Assembly (NCBI GenBank): GCA_023159155.1
Contig: JAJNNX010000083.1
Span: forward strand, 1-64,000
Reading direction: 5' to 3'
DNA from: Ustulina deusta
Lineage: Eukaryota; Ascomycota; Sordariomycetes; Xylariales; Xylariaceae
Length of the DNA: 64,000 nucleotides
The notes under the pieces were generated by a model, which did no database searches, had not been told where the DNA came from, and saw only the letters and a list, made by a program, of their open reading frames with translations. The translations under genes were made by a program, and so were the position numbers. Shown here piece after piece: positions 1 to 13,549 of this stretch (within the stretch, counting starts at the first letter, position 1; every line of letters starts with the position of its first letter).

Positions 1-1345
1 TATTATAGTTTTTATAAGCTTATTTAATATTATATACTAATTTAATAATTTTATTAATAAATAATTTATAAAAAATATTTAAATTTATAAAGATTTTATA
101 TAAATTTTTTTTTAAGTTTATATAAAAATAATTTTATAACTTATATTTTTATTATAACTTAGCAAATTAATATTTTTATTAATTTTATATATATAAACTT
201 AAAATATTTTATAAATAATAATTTTTTAATTAAATAAAAATATTTTTTTATTAATTTTTTAGTATATTTTTTTAACTAATTTATAATATATTAAAATTAA
301 TTATTTTTAGTTTAGAATATAGTAATATTTTTGTTTAGTTTTTTTTCTAATTTATAAACTTATTAGAATTAGTTTTTTATATTTTAGCTTTTTTAATATA
401 AATAAAGTTTAAAGCGCTAAAAAAAAACTAATAAAATAAAAAATAAATAAAATAATAAAACTAAAAAATTTAATATTAATACTTTTAAATATATTTTTTA
501 TTATTAAATTATAATTATTTTTTAAAAGTACTAAAATAAATATATTAAAAAATTAATGTTTTATTTTTTTTATTTATTAAAAAAGTTCTATTAGAACTAA
601 TATAAAATTATAAGCTTATATAGCTATAATATTTACTAATATATTTTTAAATATATTATTTATTTTAAATTATTTTAGTTCTAGTTTAAATTTTGCTTTT
701 TTAAGTTTTAACTTTTTGTTTTTTTTAAATTTTTTTTTAAATATTAGTTCGCTCAAAACATTTATTAAAACATCTAATACTTAATCTTTTTTTTTTTTAT
801 AAACAAAAATTTTAAAATTATTTAATAATAAAAAGTTAATTATATTTAAAAATTAAAATTGTTTTAATTATTTAAAAACTAAAAATAAAATAAAAATATT
901 TAAAATTAAGTTTTTTATAAATTATTAACTTTTAAATAATATAAAAATTAAAAGTTTTATTAAAGTTATATTAAAATTAGATTTATATTATAAAATATAT
1001 AATTTTTTATATTAAATATATTACTAAAAAAAAAAGTTTATTTATATTTTATTAATTATAACAAAATAAAAAATATATATTTATAAATATTTATTAATAA
1101 ATAATTAATAAATTTAAAGTAATATTATAATTAGTTAAATAAAGCTTTTATAGCTAGTTTATTAATACTATAAATAAAGATTTTAAACCAAAAAAAAAAA
1201 AGTTAAAGTTTATAAAATAAGTAAATATAAACTTTATATATATAGGTATAAAGTTATAGGTTAGTTTATATATAGACTTCCTATTTTATTGCTATATAGG
1301 TCTAGAATTCTTATAGGTCTTGCTAAAACTATACTAACTATTATA
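1..1345 (-). mobile_element. Family A LTR retrotransposon, reverse copy (A4), 5' part
   Basis: The reverse complement of this stretch matches the 5' part of the plus-strand family A copy from 10869 onward. The match includes the segment near 540-780, which mirrors 11170-11340, and 361-480, which mirrors 11520-11600. Its own 5' LTR lies at 1123-1345 in reverse orientation, directly joined to internal sequence in the order expected for LTR then gag leader. The rest of the copy lies left of the window. It is heavily RIP-mutated and has no usable reading frame. At 1346 the sequence switches abruptly to plus-strand 3' internal sequence of another A copy, so A4 appears to have inserted there in opposite orientation. 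Confidence 0.75.
1123..1345 (-). repeat. LTR of family A (copy A4, reverse)
   Basis: About 223 bp, aligning as reverse complement with the plus-strand LTRs at 1564, 2829, 16470, 18485 and 20172. The outer edge (ctattata) corresponds to the RIP-altered start TGTGATAG of the LTR. The inner edge corresponds to the LTR end GTAACA, here changed to ATAATA. The 5 bases after the outer edge (ttaat) could be a target duplication, but the other end is outside the window. Confidence 0.75.
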
Positions 1346-1797
1346 TTAATTAAGTTTAACTAATTTTATAAAACTTATAAAAAAACACCTAGACCTCTAA
1401 TAAAATTATAAAAATAAATATATATAATAATAGCTAATAAATTTACAAGCAATTATAAAAATAATAATAAAGCAATATAATATAAAAAAACTATACAGAT
1501 TTAATATTATTAATAATTTTAAATTAAAATTATGTTTAAACTTTTAGTTTTAAAAAAAAATAATATAATAGTTAGTATAGTTTTAGCAAAACTTATAAAA
1601 ATTTTAGATTTATATAATAATAAAATAAAAAATCTATATATAGATTAATTTATAATTTTGCAGCTATATATATAAAATCTATATCTATTTATTTTATAAA
1701 CTTTAACTTTTTTTTTTCTTTTTTTTTTTTAGCTTAGAGTCTTTGTCTATAGCATTAATAAACTAGCTATAGAAGCTTTGCTTAACTAATTGTGACA
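1346..1797 (+). mobile_element. Family A retrotransposon 3' end plus LTR (A3)
   Basis: 1346-1563 matches the last 220 bp of internal sequence of A1 (16250-16469), the region after the chromodomain. 1564-1797 is an LTR that starts tataatag (from TGTGATAG) and ends GTGACA. After 1797 the sequence jumps to the reverse-transcriptase region of another A copy, so this fragment is the right end of a copy inserted in that one. Its left part is replaced by the reverse copy A4. Confidence 0.7.
1564..1797 (+). repeat. LTR of family A (copy A3)
   Basis: 234 bp. It is strongly RIP-altered compared with the LTRs at 2829 and 16470, but can be aligned over its whole length, including the T-rich tract around 1709-1730 and the shared end sequence. 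Confidence 0.75.
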
Positions 1798-2828
1798 ATA
1801 TTTATATAGTTTATTTTATTTAAAAAAGATTTTATAAATAAAGTATTAGCTATAAATTTTATTAAATAAAATATATATTTAAAAAACTAAATTATACTAG
1901 CTTTAAATATTAGTAATATTATATTTAATTATTTTAATACTATTTATTTTATAAAACTAAATATTATTAAAGTTTTTTATTAATTATTATTAATTATAAA
2001 ATTATATTATTATTTTTTTTAAACTTATAAAAAATATTTTAATAAAAAGTTTTATTATTTAGTTTAAAAATGAAACTTGCTTAGTAGCAAGTTTTTATTA
2101 ATATATAAATTTAAAAACTTTTAAACAAATTTATAGATATTTATATCAATAATATTTTGATTTATTTTAAAACTAAAAAATAGTACTAGATTTATTATAA
2201 AAAAAATAATCTATTGTTTATATTAAACTAAATATTAAAAAAATATTAAATAGTTTTATTTTAATATATTTATTATTAATTATTTAAAAATAATTATAAA
2301 AGCTAGAATAAAAATTAGAATTAACTTTATAAAAATCTAAATAATTTTAAAAATAGTAAATTAATTTAATTATTTTTTAACCTTTATAATTATATTTATA
2401 TATTTATTTACTATACTAATAAAATTGCTACTTTTTTAAATTAACTATTAAAAAAAAATAAACTATTTATAATAGAACTAGAACAAAAATAAATTTTTAA
2501 ATATATAAAACTACTAATATATAAAGCATTTATTTTAGCTTTTTTTAAGCCTAGCTAATTAATATAAATAAAAATAAATATTTTATATAATATAATAATA
2601 ATAAAATTTAGTAGTAATAAAAAAATATAATTTAAAAACTTATAAAATATTTTTTTAAAATAATAATACTAATTAAGCAAGTTTATTTGTTTAATAATAA
2701 TATAAACTTGAAAACATTACTACTAAAAGTTTTTTAGAACTAAAATTTTTATAATAACTAATTATTAAGCTTTATTATACTTTTTAAATAAATAAATTTT
2801 ATTAATATAATAAATATACTAAGCTAAC
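1798..2828 (+). mobile_element. Family A internal fragment, left piece of copy A2
   Basis: This runs parallel to 13560-14700 of copy A1, which covers the second half of the reverse transcriptase and the start of RNase H. It ends in ctaac (2824-2828) immediately before the A1 LTR. The same 5 bases follow the A1 3' LTR at 16714-16718, where the A2 sequence resumes at the expected next base. A2 is therefore the host copy into which A1 inserted. Confidence 0.75.
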
Positions 2829-3066
2829 TGTGATGGTTAGTACAGTCTGTACAGTCTTGGCAAGACCTGCAAGGACTCCGGACCTATATAGCAATAAGAT
2901 AGGAAGTCTGCGCACGGACTAACCTAACTCTGCAGCCACACATACAGAGTCTATATCTACCTACCCTGTAAACTTTAACTTTTTTTTTTTTTCTTTTTTA
3001 GTTTAAAGTTTTTGTTTATAGTATTAATAAACTAGTTATAAAAGCTTTACTTAACTAATTATAATA
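2829..3066 (+). repeat. 5' LTR of A1
   Basis: 238 bp, starting TGTGATGG and ending in a RIP-altered ATAATA. Bases 2829-2965 keep far more G and C than the surrounding DNA, which makes this one of the least mutated LTR copies here. It pairs with the 3' LTR at 16470. Confidence 0.85.
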
Positions 3067-3075
3067 CTACTTTAA

Positions 3076-3274
3076 TAATAAAAGAACTAATAAGTATAAT
3101 AATAAAGAAGATAAATTAGGAAAGAGTGGGTGCGTAGCAGAATATTAGAAGGTCTAATATATTTGTGTGCGGTCCTACCCGTAGGTATACAAGCTACCTA
3201 GTGTAGACCTGGCATACCTAGGGCATAAGCCACCTATAAAGGTTGCCAGTTCGACCTTTTATAAAGCTTTATTA
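3076..3274 (-). repeat. 3' LTR of element B
   Basis: 199 bp. It aligns without gaps with 10665-10863 where I compared the ends; differences are mostly C/T and G/A. The centre (3118-3255) keeps near-normal GC content. Confidence 0.85.
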
Positions 3275-5379
3275 AAATACTAAATATAAAAAAGAACTTC
3301 TGCTAATTTTAGTAGCTAATAATATATATATAGCAATAATAGCTTATTATTTTTCTTTTTTTTTAATATTTTTTTTTTTTTAGTTCGCTATTAACCGTTA
3401 GTTATGTTATATAAGTATTAGTTCTATATATTTTTTTTTAATAAAAGCATTGCATTATTAACCGTAAGAATTTTTATAATATTATGATTAGCAATCTTAT
3501 AATTAATAATTATTAAAGCAGTAATAATATAATTAGTAATAGCAGGGTTAGTAATAATAAGGTTAGTAATAATAGGATTATTAATAATAAGATTAGTAAT
3601 ATTTTGAATAGCGGGCGCTATAACAACTTTTGTAGTAATATTTGTAGTATTTGCTACTATATTAGTTTTTATAAGCTTATTAATTTTGCTTCGTATAAAA
3701 GCTTTTAGTAGTTTACTTTTTTGTTTAGGTTTAACTTTTTCTAATTTTTACAAGTTGGGCTTAAATCTATAATATTTCTAATAATTATTAATTAGTTCCT
3801 ATAAATATTAAAAATAATGCTTAAAGTACTATTTATTATATTTATAGCCCTATTTTTTCTATTTAATAAAGTACTTAAACCTGTTTTTATAACAATTTAG
3901 TTAATATTGCAAAATAATCTTTATTTTATATGCTTTGCTTTCTTTTCTGTTATTAAAATACTAATTAGCTTTTATTAGCCTAAGTAATAGAACCATACAA
4001 TTAAACGGATCGTTTTTACTTTTTATAAGTTATAAGTATACTACTAAAATAATAAAATAAATACAGAAATAAGAAAAAAAATCTAATTCGTACGCTAGAT
4101 TTCTAATCTTCTGCTTAACTATTTATAGCCTAGCGTGCTATTACAAATATTTTTTCGAAAGTTATTCTAGTAAATAATACCTGTTATATAAATAAAAAAA
4201 GACTTTATCCTTTAAAAAAAACTCTAAAGATTGGTATTTTTTATTAAATTACTATTTAAACTATATAGCCGCAAAATCTATAGCTAACTTGGTATTTTAT
4301 TTTAAATAATTATAAATATTTTATATTTTTTTAAAAATATACCTATTAGTTTAACTAATTACTATATTAAAGGGTCTAGGTAGCTTAAAACTAAACAATT
4401 GCTTATATAGTATAAACTATATAGCTTATAAATATATAATATTTAAGTTCTATTACAAAGCAAAAATAAGCTCTATTTAATTAGATTTAAGCTATAAAAA
4501 GTTATAAAAATATATAATAAGCTCTACTATTTAGTTTTTTTATTTAAAAAAACTATTTCTTTATAAGTAGTACGCTATAATTATAAAAAACTTTATATTT
4601 AAAGTTTTTTATATTTTTATCTAAAAATCTAATATAAACTTATAATTATAATTAAAAATAATTCCTTAAAAAATACCCTAGTTATTTAATAGCAATTATT
4701 TTACTAGTATATTTACTTAATCTTTTACTATATATTTTTTATTTCTAAGAAGCAATAATGTTTGCTTGGACATATAACAAAATAGAATTATTATATAATT
4801 ATATATATTATAATAAAAGCGTTCGGTTAGTTGCTAAGGCGTACTAGCTACCTTTGTTAGAAATAGCGCTAATATAAAATCAATTATAATAGTTTATATA
4901 AATAAAATATTTTTTAGTTAAATTAGACAAAAGCTATTAACTAGTTTTAGCTGATTTATATAGTTAAAGTTGCACCCGGGGCAGCATTCTATATATTTTT
5001 TGACTAACTATAACTTATAATATATTAAGTACTATTTAAAGTTTTTTATTATATGGTTTAGTTCTATATAATATTTTATATTATATATTGCCTTAAATAT
5101 TTGCTTAATTATAGCATGTAGTACGCAAAAACGCTTAATCCCTATATATATATTATAAATTAGTCTGTTTGCTATATAAAAAAAGTAGCTAGTTTTAAAA
5201 AAAACTTTAATATTTTTATTAAGCTAATTACTATTTATAATTTTATTAAGCACTTTTTTGTACTAAATATCTGCTTTATAAGCTAACTAAAAATTATACT
5301 TTTATTTATTTGTTATAATAGCTTTATTAGTATGCTTAACCACGTTTTAAACTAAATTAAAAATAGTTAGTTTGTTTAA

Positions 5380-6400
5380 TTATTATAGCTTTCTGTTTTT
5401 ATTTAGCGCGTTTTATATAGCGCTAAACTGGTTTAGTATATTAGGCATATAATTTAAGCAACCTAGAAGATAGTACACTTAGAATTTATGCTATAAAAAG
5501 TATACTAATAAATTAACTAATTAATTATTTGTATAATTTATAGCAACAATATTTAATATAGTCCTATTTATTATTTTTTTAGTAGCTAAATAATCGGTAA
5601 GCACTATTACGGGCCGCCGATTTAAGTGCATAATAGTCCTAAGCTTTTTTATTACCTATACTAGGCAGGCTATTTTTAACTCGGACAGACTATACCTAGT
5701 TTTTATCCAAGCAAAGTATCGGCTTAGATATATTACAGGTTTAACTTATATAAATAATATTATTATTTTTAGTTTTATTTAAAACTTTACTTAGTATAAA
5801 AAACTATTACTTTAAATTTTTTTTTAAATAATTTATTTAGCTATATATATAGTATATAACTAGGGTTATAGCAATATAAAATAGTTTTTAAACAGATAGT
5901 ATTTTATATAGTATTAAAAAACGCTATTTTAGCTAAAGTTGCTTTGTAATATGTAGTATAAATATAGTGCTTGCGTTTTTTTAGATTACTATTAATTACT
6001 TTATTTTTTTTTCGGCTTTTAGCAAATAATGCAATTTTGTATTTTTATAAAAGCTTTGCTAGCTTAGCATAATATAGTAAAAAGTTTTAAAAAAATCTAT
6101 TAGTATTTAGATATTGCTTAAAGGCCTATAGGTTTTTAAAAAAAGCAAGTTGCTTAAATATTTAAATATGTTTTGCTATTATAAATATTTTAAAAGCGTT
6201 AATACAGAATTTAAAAAGTTCTACTAAAAAGTGTTTAATAAAGGACTTTTTTGGAGATATTATAATATTTTTAGTTTAAAAAAACCTAAATATTGTTTCT
6301 AGGTAGCAAATATATTTTTTAAATATATCTAAAAAAATAACAATATTATTAATAAAATAACAGCAAAACTTAGAGTATAAACATAAGTTTTGGTCTATAT
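5380..6400 (-). pseudogene. Element B pol remnant: reverse transcriptase end and RNase H
   Basis: On the minus strand, from about 6365 downward, the translation reads as the RT active-site strand (INNIVIF, where DD became NN as RIP would cause). It continues as the segment LETIFRFF and the region before RNase H (YYAKLAKLL). Around 5760-5560 the block RYSLSELKIACLV, then RPVIVLTDYLATK, matches the RNase H domain of fungal Ty3/gypsy polyproteins. Stops are all TAA/TAG of the kind made from CAA, CAG or TGG. It is non-functional: the catalytic aspartates are lost and many stops are present. Confidence 0.75.
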
Positions 6401-9400
6401 ATTTTTATATATATTTTAAAATATTATAAAATTTTATTAAAGCAACATTAAATCTTTTTATATTTTGCGGGCTAATAATTATAAATTTATTTTAATAATT
6501 AAGATAAACCTTGAACTAGTAAAAAAACCTAGTAATATTAATACAAATAATATAGCGTTTGCCTAGCAGGCTGCTAATTATTTTACTTTACAAAAAAAAA
6601 AAAAATTATTAAAAATAGCAACTTTATTAAATTATTGTAAATTAATAACTACTTAACTTTTGTTTATACTATATACTTTTTTTTATATTACGAATACTAA
6701 ATATATAAAAAGTATAAGTTTGTCTATTTATTCTATGCAACTTATTTTATATAACTAGTTATATATAGTATTAAAAACTTTTATATTATAATAACTAAAA
6801 AAATATAAATAGAAGTTCTACTTTATTTTTTATTAATTATTAATAAAAAAGATTTTAAGTTGCTAGTTCTTAGGAATATCTATTTCTTTTTAATTATTCT
6901 AAATATTATACGTTTTAATAACTTCGGAAAACTTAACAGCTTCGGAGATTTTTTTAGTATAAATATATATGCTGTTCGGAGTAACTTTTTTAAAAAAATT
7001 AGCTGGTTTTTTAATTCTGGACATAATAGCAGCGTTAGCAATTTTTAGTTTAGGTAGTTCCTTTAGTATTAGAATATAAAGCTTTATTAATAGTATGTTT
7101 TTTAATTTTTTAATTATGTTAAAAATAGCATTAGTTAGCGGAGTAATTATAGCTAATATATTTATTACAGTAAAAATATTTATTTTAAAAAAGAACTATG
7201 TTCTATTAGTATTAATAATTATAAATGTTACTATTAGTATTACTTTAGTTTAGGCTAGCTTATTTATGTATACTACTATATTAGGGGCAGATATAATATT
7301 AGTTATTATAGCTATAATAATAAGTAATATATTAAATTTTATATTTATAAGGATTAGCAAATTAGCAATATCTAGCAATCCTGATCTAACTACTCTAGCT
7401 AATAGGGCGGTTAAAGCTATAGCAGCCATAGCAAAAGTCTTTATTGCAGCTCTTTATAAGCTAACATAATAGCTATTATTATAGTTTTTGCAGATTTGCC
7501 CTAATTTTATACTTTTATTAATCTTTATTAATATTTTGGTACTATTTATTATAAGTACAACTTATAAAGTTTTTATATTAACTATTATATTTATTATATT
7601 TTTATATATTGCTATAAAACAAAAGTTACGATCGGTAGGCAATAGCTTATACTCTATTTAAAAATAAGTGTTTTTTTTTTTCTATAAAGTTATATCTCTT
7701 TTGTTTACCACGCGCTATATATACTTGTAGCTACGGATTAATATATTAAAAGCAATTATAAAATTATTTAGCCCTTAAAAAATAATTATTCTATACTAGT
7801 AATTAATTATAGTTTTGTATAAAAATAAAAAATTATTCCTAATTAATATTCCAGGTTACAAATAATTATTTATAACCTAACCCTCTTTTTTATAAGCTAT
7901 AATAATAAGCTTTCCGGCTTTATTTATTTTAGGCATATAAAATTTAAACTTAGCCTAAATAGTTAGTATTACTGCTGTTTTACTAATTATAATTATTTTT
8001 CTTTCCTATTCCTTAGTAGTATATTTATAAATATTTAGGTAAAATTAGCCAATAATAGTACGCCCCATACTAGGGTTGCTACAAATTTTTACTTTTTTAC
8101 CGGTTAGGAATAAATATATATCAAAACCTAAATATATATAATTCGATCAAAGTAACTTATTATATTTATTAGTATTTAGTGCTTTAATAACTAGAATATT
8201 ATTTTTATTATCTGTTTTAGCAATCTTAAAAACTAGTCTATAGTTTAAAATACTTTCAGGTTTAAAAATAATACTATTTTTAGTATGTTAATATTAGTAA
8301 AAGTATTAAAACAAGAAATTATATAAAAGAAACTCCTAAATATAATATCTACAAATATATCTTGCTAGGTTAACCAGAAATAGGGTATTTACTTTAGCAA
8401 GTTTTTCTAATTTTATATACAAGCAATAATAATATAAATAAAGCTTAAATATTTCTAATAATTTATATTATTAATAATAATAATAGTACATAAGTACTAA
8501 GTTAAATATATAATAAAATATACCGCTATAATACCTAAAATTAGTATTAAATAAAAAAGGTCTCTTTTTATTGTTATTAGTTGCAGTTTATACAAAATAT
8601 ATATAATTATAACTATTATTATAATATCTATCTTTTTTATTTTTATTTTTTTTGCATATATAATAATCACAGTTATTACAGTTATAGCTATAATTGCAGC
8701 TATAATTATAACTATTTTTATAATTCTAACTACTATTATAATAATAATTGCAGTTTTAGTTACAATAATTATTATGTTTCTTGTTCTATTATTGCCCTTT
8801 TTTGCAGCTATATTAATAATAATTATTTTTTTAGCAATAATTGTTAGTTAATTTATAATAACTTTTATTCGATTAGTAGCAGTTGCAATATTTAAAGCAA
8901 CGTTTAAAAAAATTGTTCTAACATAAAAAGCAAAAAAATAAAAAAGCATATATAAAAAAAAACATTAATATTTTATTTTTAGGACAGTTAACACAAAGCT
9001 TTATATTTAAATATTTTTTTTTAGCCTTTTATTCTAGTCCGTATTATACTTTTTTAATCTTTTTTATATAGTTTTTTAAACTTTTTTTTTGCTTTAAAGC
9101 TTATATATAGTTAGTAATAGCTTTTTTTTACTAATCGCAAATATTTTTTATAACCCCAATTTAATTAGAGTTATTTTTAGCTAACGTTTTATTAGCTTTT
9201 ATATAGCATAACTTATACTAAATATACTAAAGTACTACATTATAATTTTTTATAATGTTTTAAAACATAAAAAATCTTTCGAAGAACTTTTATATAGCGC
9301 GCCTAGTATAGATTTTAAACCAATTTTTTAAATTCTTTAAAAATAGTTTAATACTAAACAATTGTAACGTTTAATACTATAAAGCAATTATTTTATTGTT

Positions 9401-10664
9401 TTACTATAATAGTACCGATCTAGCAAGCAAGTAATCAAACAAAACTATAATTTAACTACTAATAAATCTATTACCTTTTAGTATAGTATATATACAGTTA
9501 AAAAATAAATATATATTAATATAAATAATATTTTTACTATTAGCTATAATACTACAATTATTAAAATTATTCTATTCGGAATTAAAAATACTAATATTAT
9601 TACGTTTAATTTTAACAAATCCTCCTTTAATAAATATTAATTCAGCTTTTAGTATAATACCTCGCTTTAAATTATAAGGATTACTACAAAAGTTACCTTT
9701 GTTATTATTACCTAGATCTAGAAAATTAAAAGGGTTATTACTAAAATTACCTTTATTGCTATAAATATTGCTAAACTTATAACTTAGCAAAAAAAACAAA
9801 AGTATAAATATACTAGCTTAAAAAGTTAATATAGCTATTAACTTACTAGATTTTATAAATTTATTAAGCTATTAGTTTATTTTAATAAACTGTTTATTTA
9901 TAGTAATTAATAAATCTATTTTTTTGTTTACTTTATTAATTTTGCAATCCAAAGTTTTAATATTTGTTTTAGTTCGCTAATAGCTATTAAACAAATAATT
10001 AATTATTTTTTAATTAATGCTTACTTTTTTAAAACTAATAATAATTAAGGGCAGGTTAGCCAAAACTATCCTAAATACTTTTTTTTTTTTTTAAGCTTTA
10101 TTAAAAAGGTTTATTATATTATTAAATAAATATTCTAATAAATAAAAGTTTCTTAAGCTATCCCTCCGTAAACTAAATATAAATAAGTATGTAATAAATT
10201 ATAGTTTTTTATATAAAAAATACTTAGATCCCAAACTAACAACAAACTATTATATTTAATTTTTAGTAAAGAACTGCGCTAACTAACCCAAAAGCTGCGT
10301 TAGGTTAGGTATAAAAAAATTTATAACGTTTATAAAATTATAATAAGTATTATAGCTATTAAACAACTTATTACTTAAAACAACTCTTAAAATATAAAAA
10401 TAATATACTAAGCTTATTTTTAGCGTTAAGCCTATTAATAAATTTTTATAAGTAGTACAAGGGCTATAGTACTAAAAGCTAAAACATATTTTAACTGCTA
10501 TATTACTTGCTTAAACAGGCTGTAACGTTGCTATAATACAACCAAAAATACTTATAGTTCTACTACTAGCAAAATAGTATTTCTATAACCTTACAAAATC
10601 AAAAAAATAATAGTTTAATATAATTTAGTATTTATAATAAAATATATATAATAAGGCACTACTT

Positions 10665-10863
10665 TAATAAAAAAACTAATAAGTATAATAATAAAAAAGA
10701 TATATTAGAAAAAAGTAAGTACGTAGCAGAATATTAAAAAGTTCAATATATCTATGTGCAGTCCCACCCGTAGGTGCACAGGCCACCTAGTGTGGACCTG
10801 GCATACCTGGGGCATAGGCCACCTATAGAGGTTGCCAGTTCGACCCCCTATAGGGCTCTATTA
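10665..10863 (-). repeat. 5' LTR of element B
   Basis: 199 bp direct repeat of 3076-3274. It is immediately followed by TTTAA and then the internal sequence of A1, whose LTR-proximal leader is also seen next to the LTR in reverse copy A4. This confirms that B inserted about 5 bp inside the A1 5' LTR. Confidence 0.85.
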
Positions 10864-11099
10864 TTTAAGCTTACTAATTATTTATTAATAAGTATTTAAT
10901 AAATATATATTTTTTATTTTGCTATAGTTAGCAAAACATAAATAAACTTTTTTTTTTAGTTATATATCCGATATAAAAGATTATATATCTTATAATATAA
11001 ATTTGATTTTAATATAACTTTAATAAAATTTTTAACCCTTATACTACTTAAAGGCTAATAACTTATAAAAAACCTAACTTTAAATATTTTTATTCTATT

Positions 11100-12850
11100 T
11101 TTAGCTTTTAAATAATTAGAATAACTTTAATTTTTAAGTATAGCTAGCGTTTTACTATTAGATAATTTTAAAAAAAATTTTTATAAAAAAAAAAAAAATT
11201 AAGCACTAGACTTTTTTATAAATGTTTTAAGCGAACTAATATTTAAAAAAAAATTTAAAAAAAATAAAAAATTAGAACTTAAAAAAGCAAAATTTAAACT
11301 AGAACTAGAACTACTTAAAATAAGTAACGTATTTAGAAATATAACACTAGATATTGCAGCTATACAAACCTATAACTTTGCGTTAGTTTTAATAGAACTT
11401 TTTTAACAAATAAAAAAAATAAAGCGTTAATTTTTTAATATGTTTACTTTAGTACTTTTAAAGAACAACTATAATTTAACTATAAAAAGTATATTTAGAA
11501 GTATTAATTTTAAACTTTTTAGTTTTATTGCTTTATTTGCTTTTTATTCTATTAGTTTATTTTTTAGCGCTCCAAACCCTACTTATACTAAAAAAGCTAA
11601 AGTATAAAGAACTAATCCTAGCAAATTTGTAGGAAATAAAGCCCTATTTAATAATTAGGTTTATAAACTAGCAAAAAAGCTAAATAAAAATATTACTATG
11701 TTTTGAACTAAAAATAGCTAATTTTAGTATATTATAGGCTAGTTAGAAAAATACGCTAAAAAATTAATAAAAATGCGCTTTTATTTAATTAAAAAACTAT
11801 TTAGTAGTATTACTAAAATAATCTAAGTTTTATTAATAGTTTATTATAACTTTAATTAAGCAGCTATAGCTTATAAAATATTTTATGCTTATATATATAA
11901 AGCTAATAAAAATATTAATAAGTTTATTTTTATATTTAATAGTTTGGCCTAGAAATATTAATTAGCTAAGTTATAGTAAAAATATAAATTATAAAACTAT
12001 TTTGATATAAACTTAAAAAAAAACTTATATAAAATTTTTATAAATTTAAATATTTTTTATAAATTGTTTACTAATAAAGTTATTAAGTTGGTATATAACG
12101 CTAAATAAGCTTATAAAAACTATTAATAAATTAAACTTGCTAGTTTAATTAAATAAAAATCTAATTTAAGTAATTAAGCTTTTAATAAACTAGCTTACTA
12201 ACTTTTGGCTAACTTTAAAAGTTCTAAAATATTTACTTTAAAATAATTAAAACAAGCGCTAATTATAAAAAAAAAAAGCTTATTAAAATAATAAGACCTG
12301 CTTTATTTATAGTAAAAAAAAGTATATATTAATTAACTATTTTAACTAAAAGCTTAAAATCTTAAGCGTTTAACTAGCAAAAAAAAGCCCCAATAAAAAT
12401 AGCTTTAATAGTTTATTTAACTTAAAAAACAAGTAGAACTAATAAAAATCTTTTTGTTAGTTTTCTTATTTATTTTAGTTAAAATATATAATTAAAACAA
12501 ATTAATTATTTTTAAAATACCTATCTAATTATAAGTTAATAGTATTAAAATAGAAACTTTAGCTTTATATAATACTAAAGCTTATATTTTTTTAATAATT
12601 AGCTATAAGTTTGCGCAATAAGTTAAACAATAGTTAAAAACAAAAGTAGTTCAGCTAGCTAAACTTCAGAAGCTCCGCAACTACTAAAGTAAAGTAGTTA
12701 GTAAAGTTTATAAATATTTAATATATATTATAAAAATTAATAATTAATAATTTAAAAATTAAATATTTTAAGTTATTAATTTTAGTTATAATATTATTAT
12801 TAGTATTAAATAGTTAGTAGAACAAAATATTTTAATAAAAACCTAAAATT
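11100..12850 (+). pseudogene. A1 gag and protease remnant
   Basis: After reversing obvious RIP stops, 11640-12180 reads as a retrotransposon gag core. It has segments corresponding to a 'PLF-D, KLADKLEGD' start, a 'RYIIGRLE' helix, and a later 'AYKIF-KLR' helix. Around 12545-12620 the segment ETLALYNTKAYIF fits the aspartic protease site (from a D-S/T-G-A motif), followed by FAQ. There are many stops in frame. This gives the family assignment but no working product. Confidence 0.6.
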
Positions 12851-13549
12851 AAATGTTAATCTAGCTAAATAATCTATTTTTATTAGTTTAATTTTTACTA
12901 ATAATTATAATTAAGTTTTTTAGTTATAAATAATAAAATATAGGCCTAAAAATATAAAAAAATATAGATTAATACAATTAAGCGTTAAAAAAATACTATT
13001 AAATATTAAAATAACTTTTTAAAAATAAAACAATTATTTTAGAAATAACTAAAACTAAAAAAACAAAAAAAAAACTTAGGACTTTTAAACCTAAAATAAA
13101 AAGAGTCTATATAGTAACTTCTAAAAAAAAAAAAAACTAAACTACTATTAAAAAAATTATATAAGATTTTTAGAATTACTTTTATTAGGATAAATAGAAA
13201 CAACTAGCCAAAAAAATTCTAAAGGAGCCTATTATAATTAAGTTTATAATAATTAAAAATAATTATACTAAACTACTTAAAAAAGACTTAAAAATAATTA
13301 ATATTTTATAAAAAAAATAGATTTAAATTAATTAAGTAGTACTATAAAAAACTTTTAATAATAAACTAATCTTATTTTAAAAAAAAAAAGATTTTTAGTA
13401 TATAGAGTTAATACAAAGCTTTTTGCCTTTTTAGCTATTATACCTAAAGGGGTTTTTTTTAAAAAAGGAATCTAAAACCTTGCTGCTATTATAACTAAGG
13501 TTTAATATAGTACTAGAACTTAATAATAAAAAATATACTTCCAGCTTTT

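Larger units (their letters stand above)
3076..10863 (-). mobile_element. Ty3/gypsy-like LTR retrotransposon B, minus strand
   Basis: Two 199 bp direct repeats (3076-3274 and 10665-10863) bound 7788 bp. The 5 bp duplication TTTAA lies on both sides (3071-3075 and 10864-10868). Read on the minus strand, the LTR begins TAATAG and ends ATTA, the expected RIP products of a TG...CA-ended LTR. The minus strand encodes recognisable pol pieces: an aspartate-box region read as INNIVIF (from DDIVIF) near 6330, a connection region down to about 6000, and an RNase H block with YSLSELKIACL and RPVIVLTD near 5600-5750. Integrase should lie at about 3300-5300 and gag at about 7000-10600 by position, but I could not read them reliably. 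Confidence 0.85.

Noticed and set aside
3067..3274. tRNA-derived SINE (because of a B-box-like gccagttcgacc)
   Set aside because: The same 199 bp unit bounds a 7.8 kb minus-strand Ty3/gypsy element with a TTTAA duplication, so it is an LTR.
8581..8847. 88-codon frame rich in Asn and Tyr
   Set aside because: It is an artefact of AT-rich repeats within the minus-strand element B.
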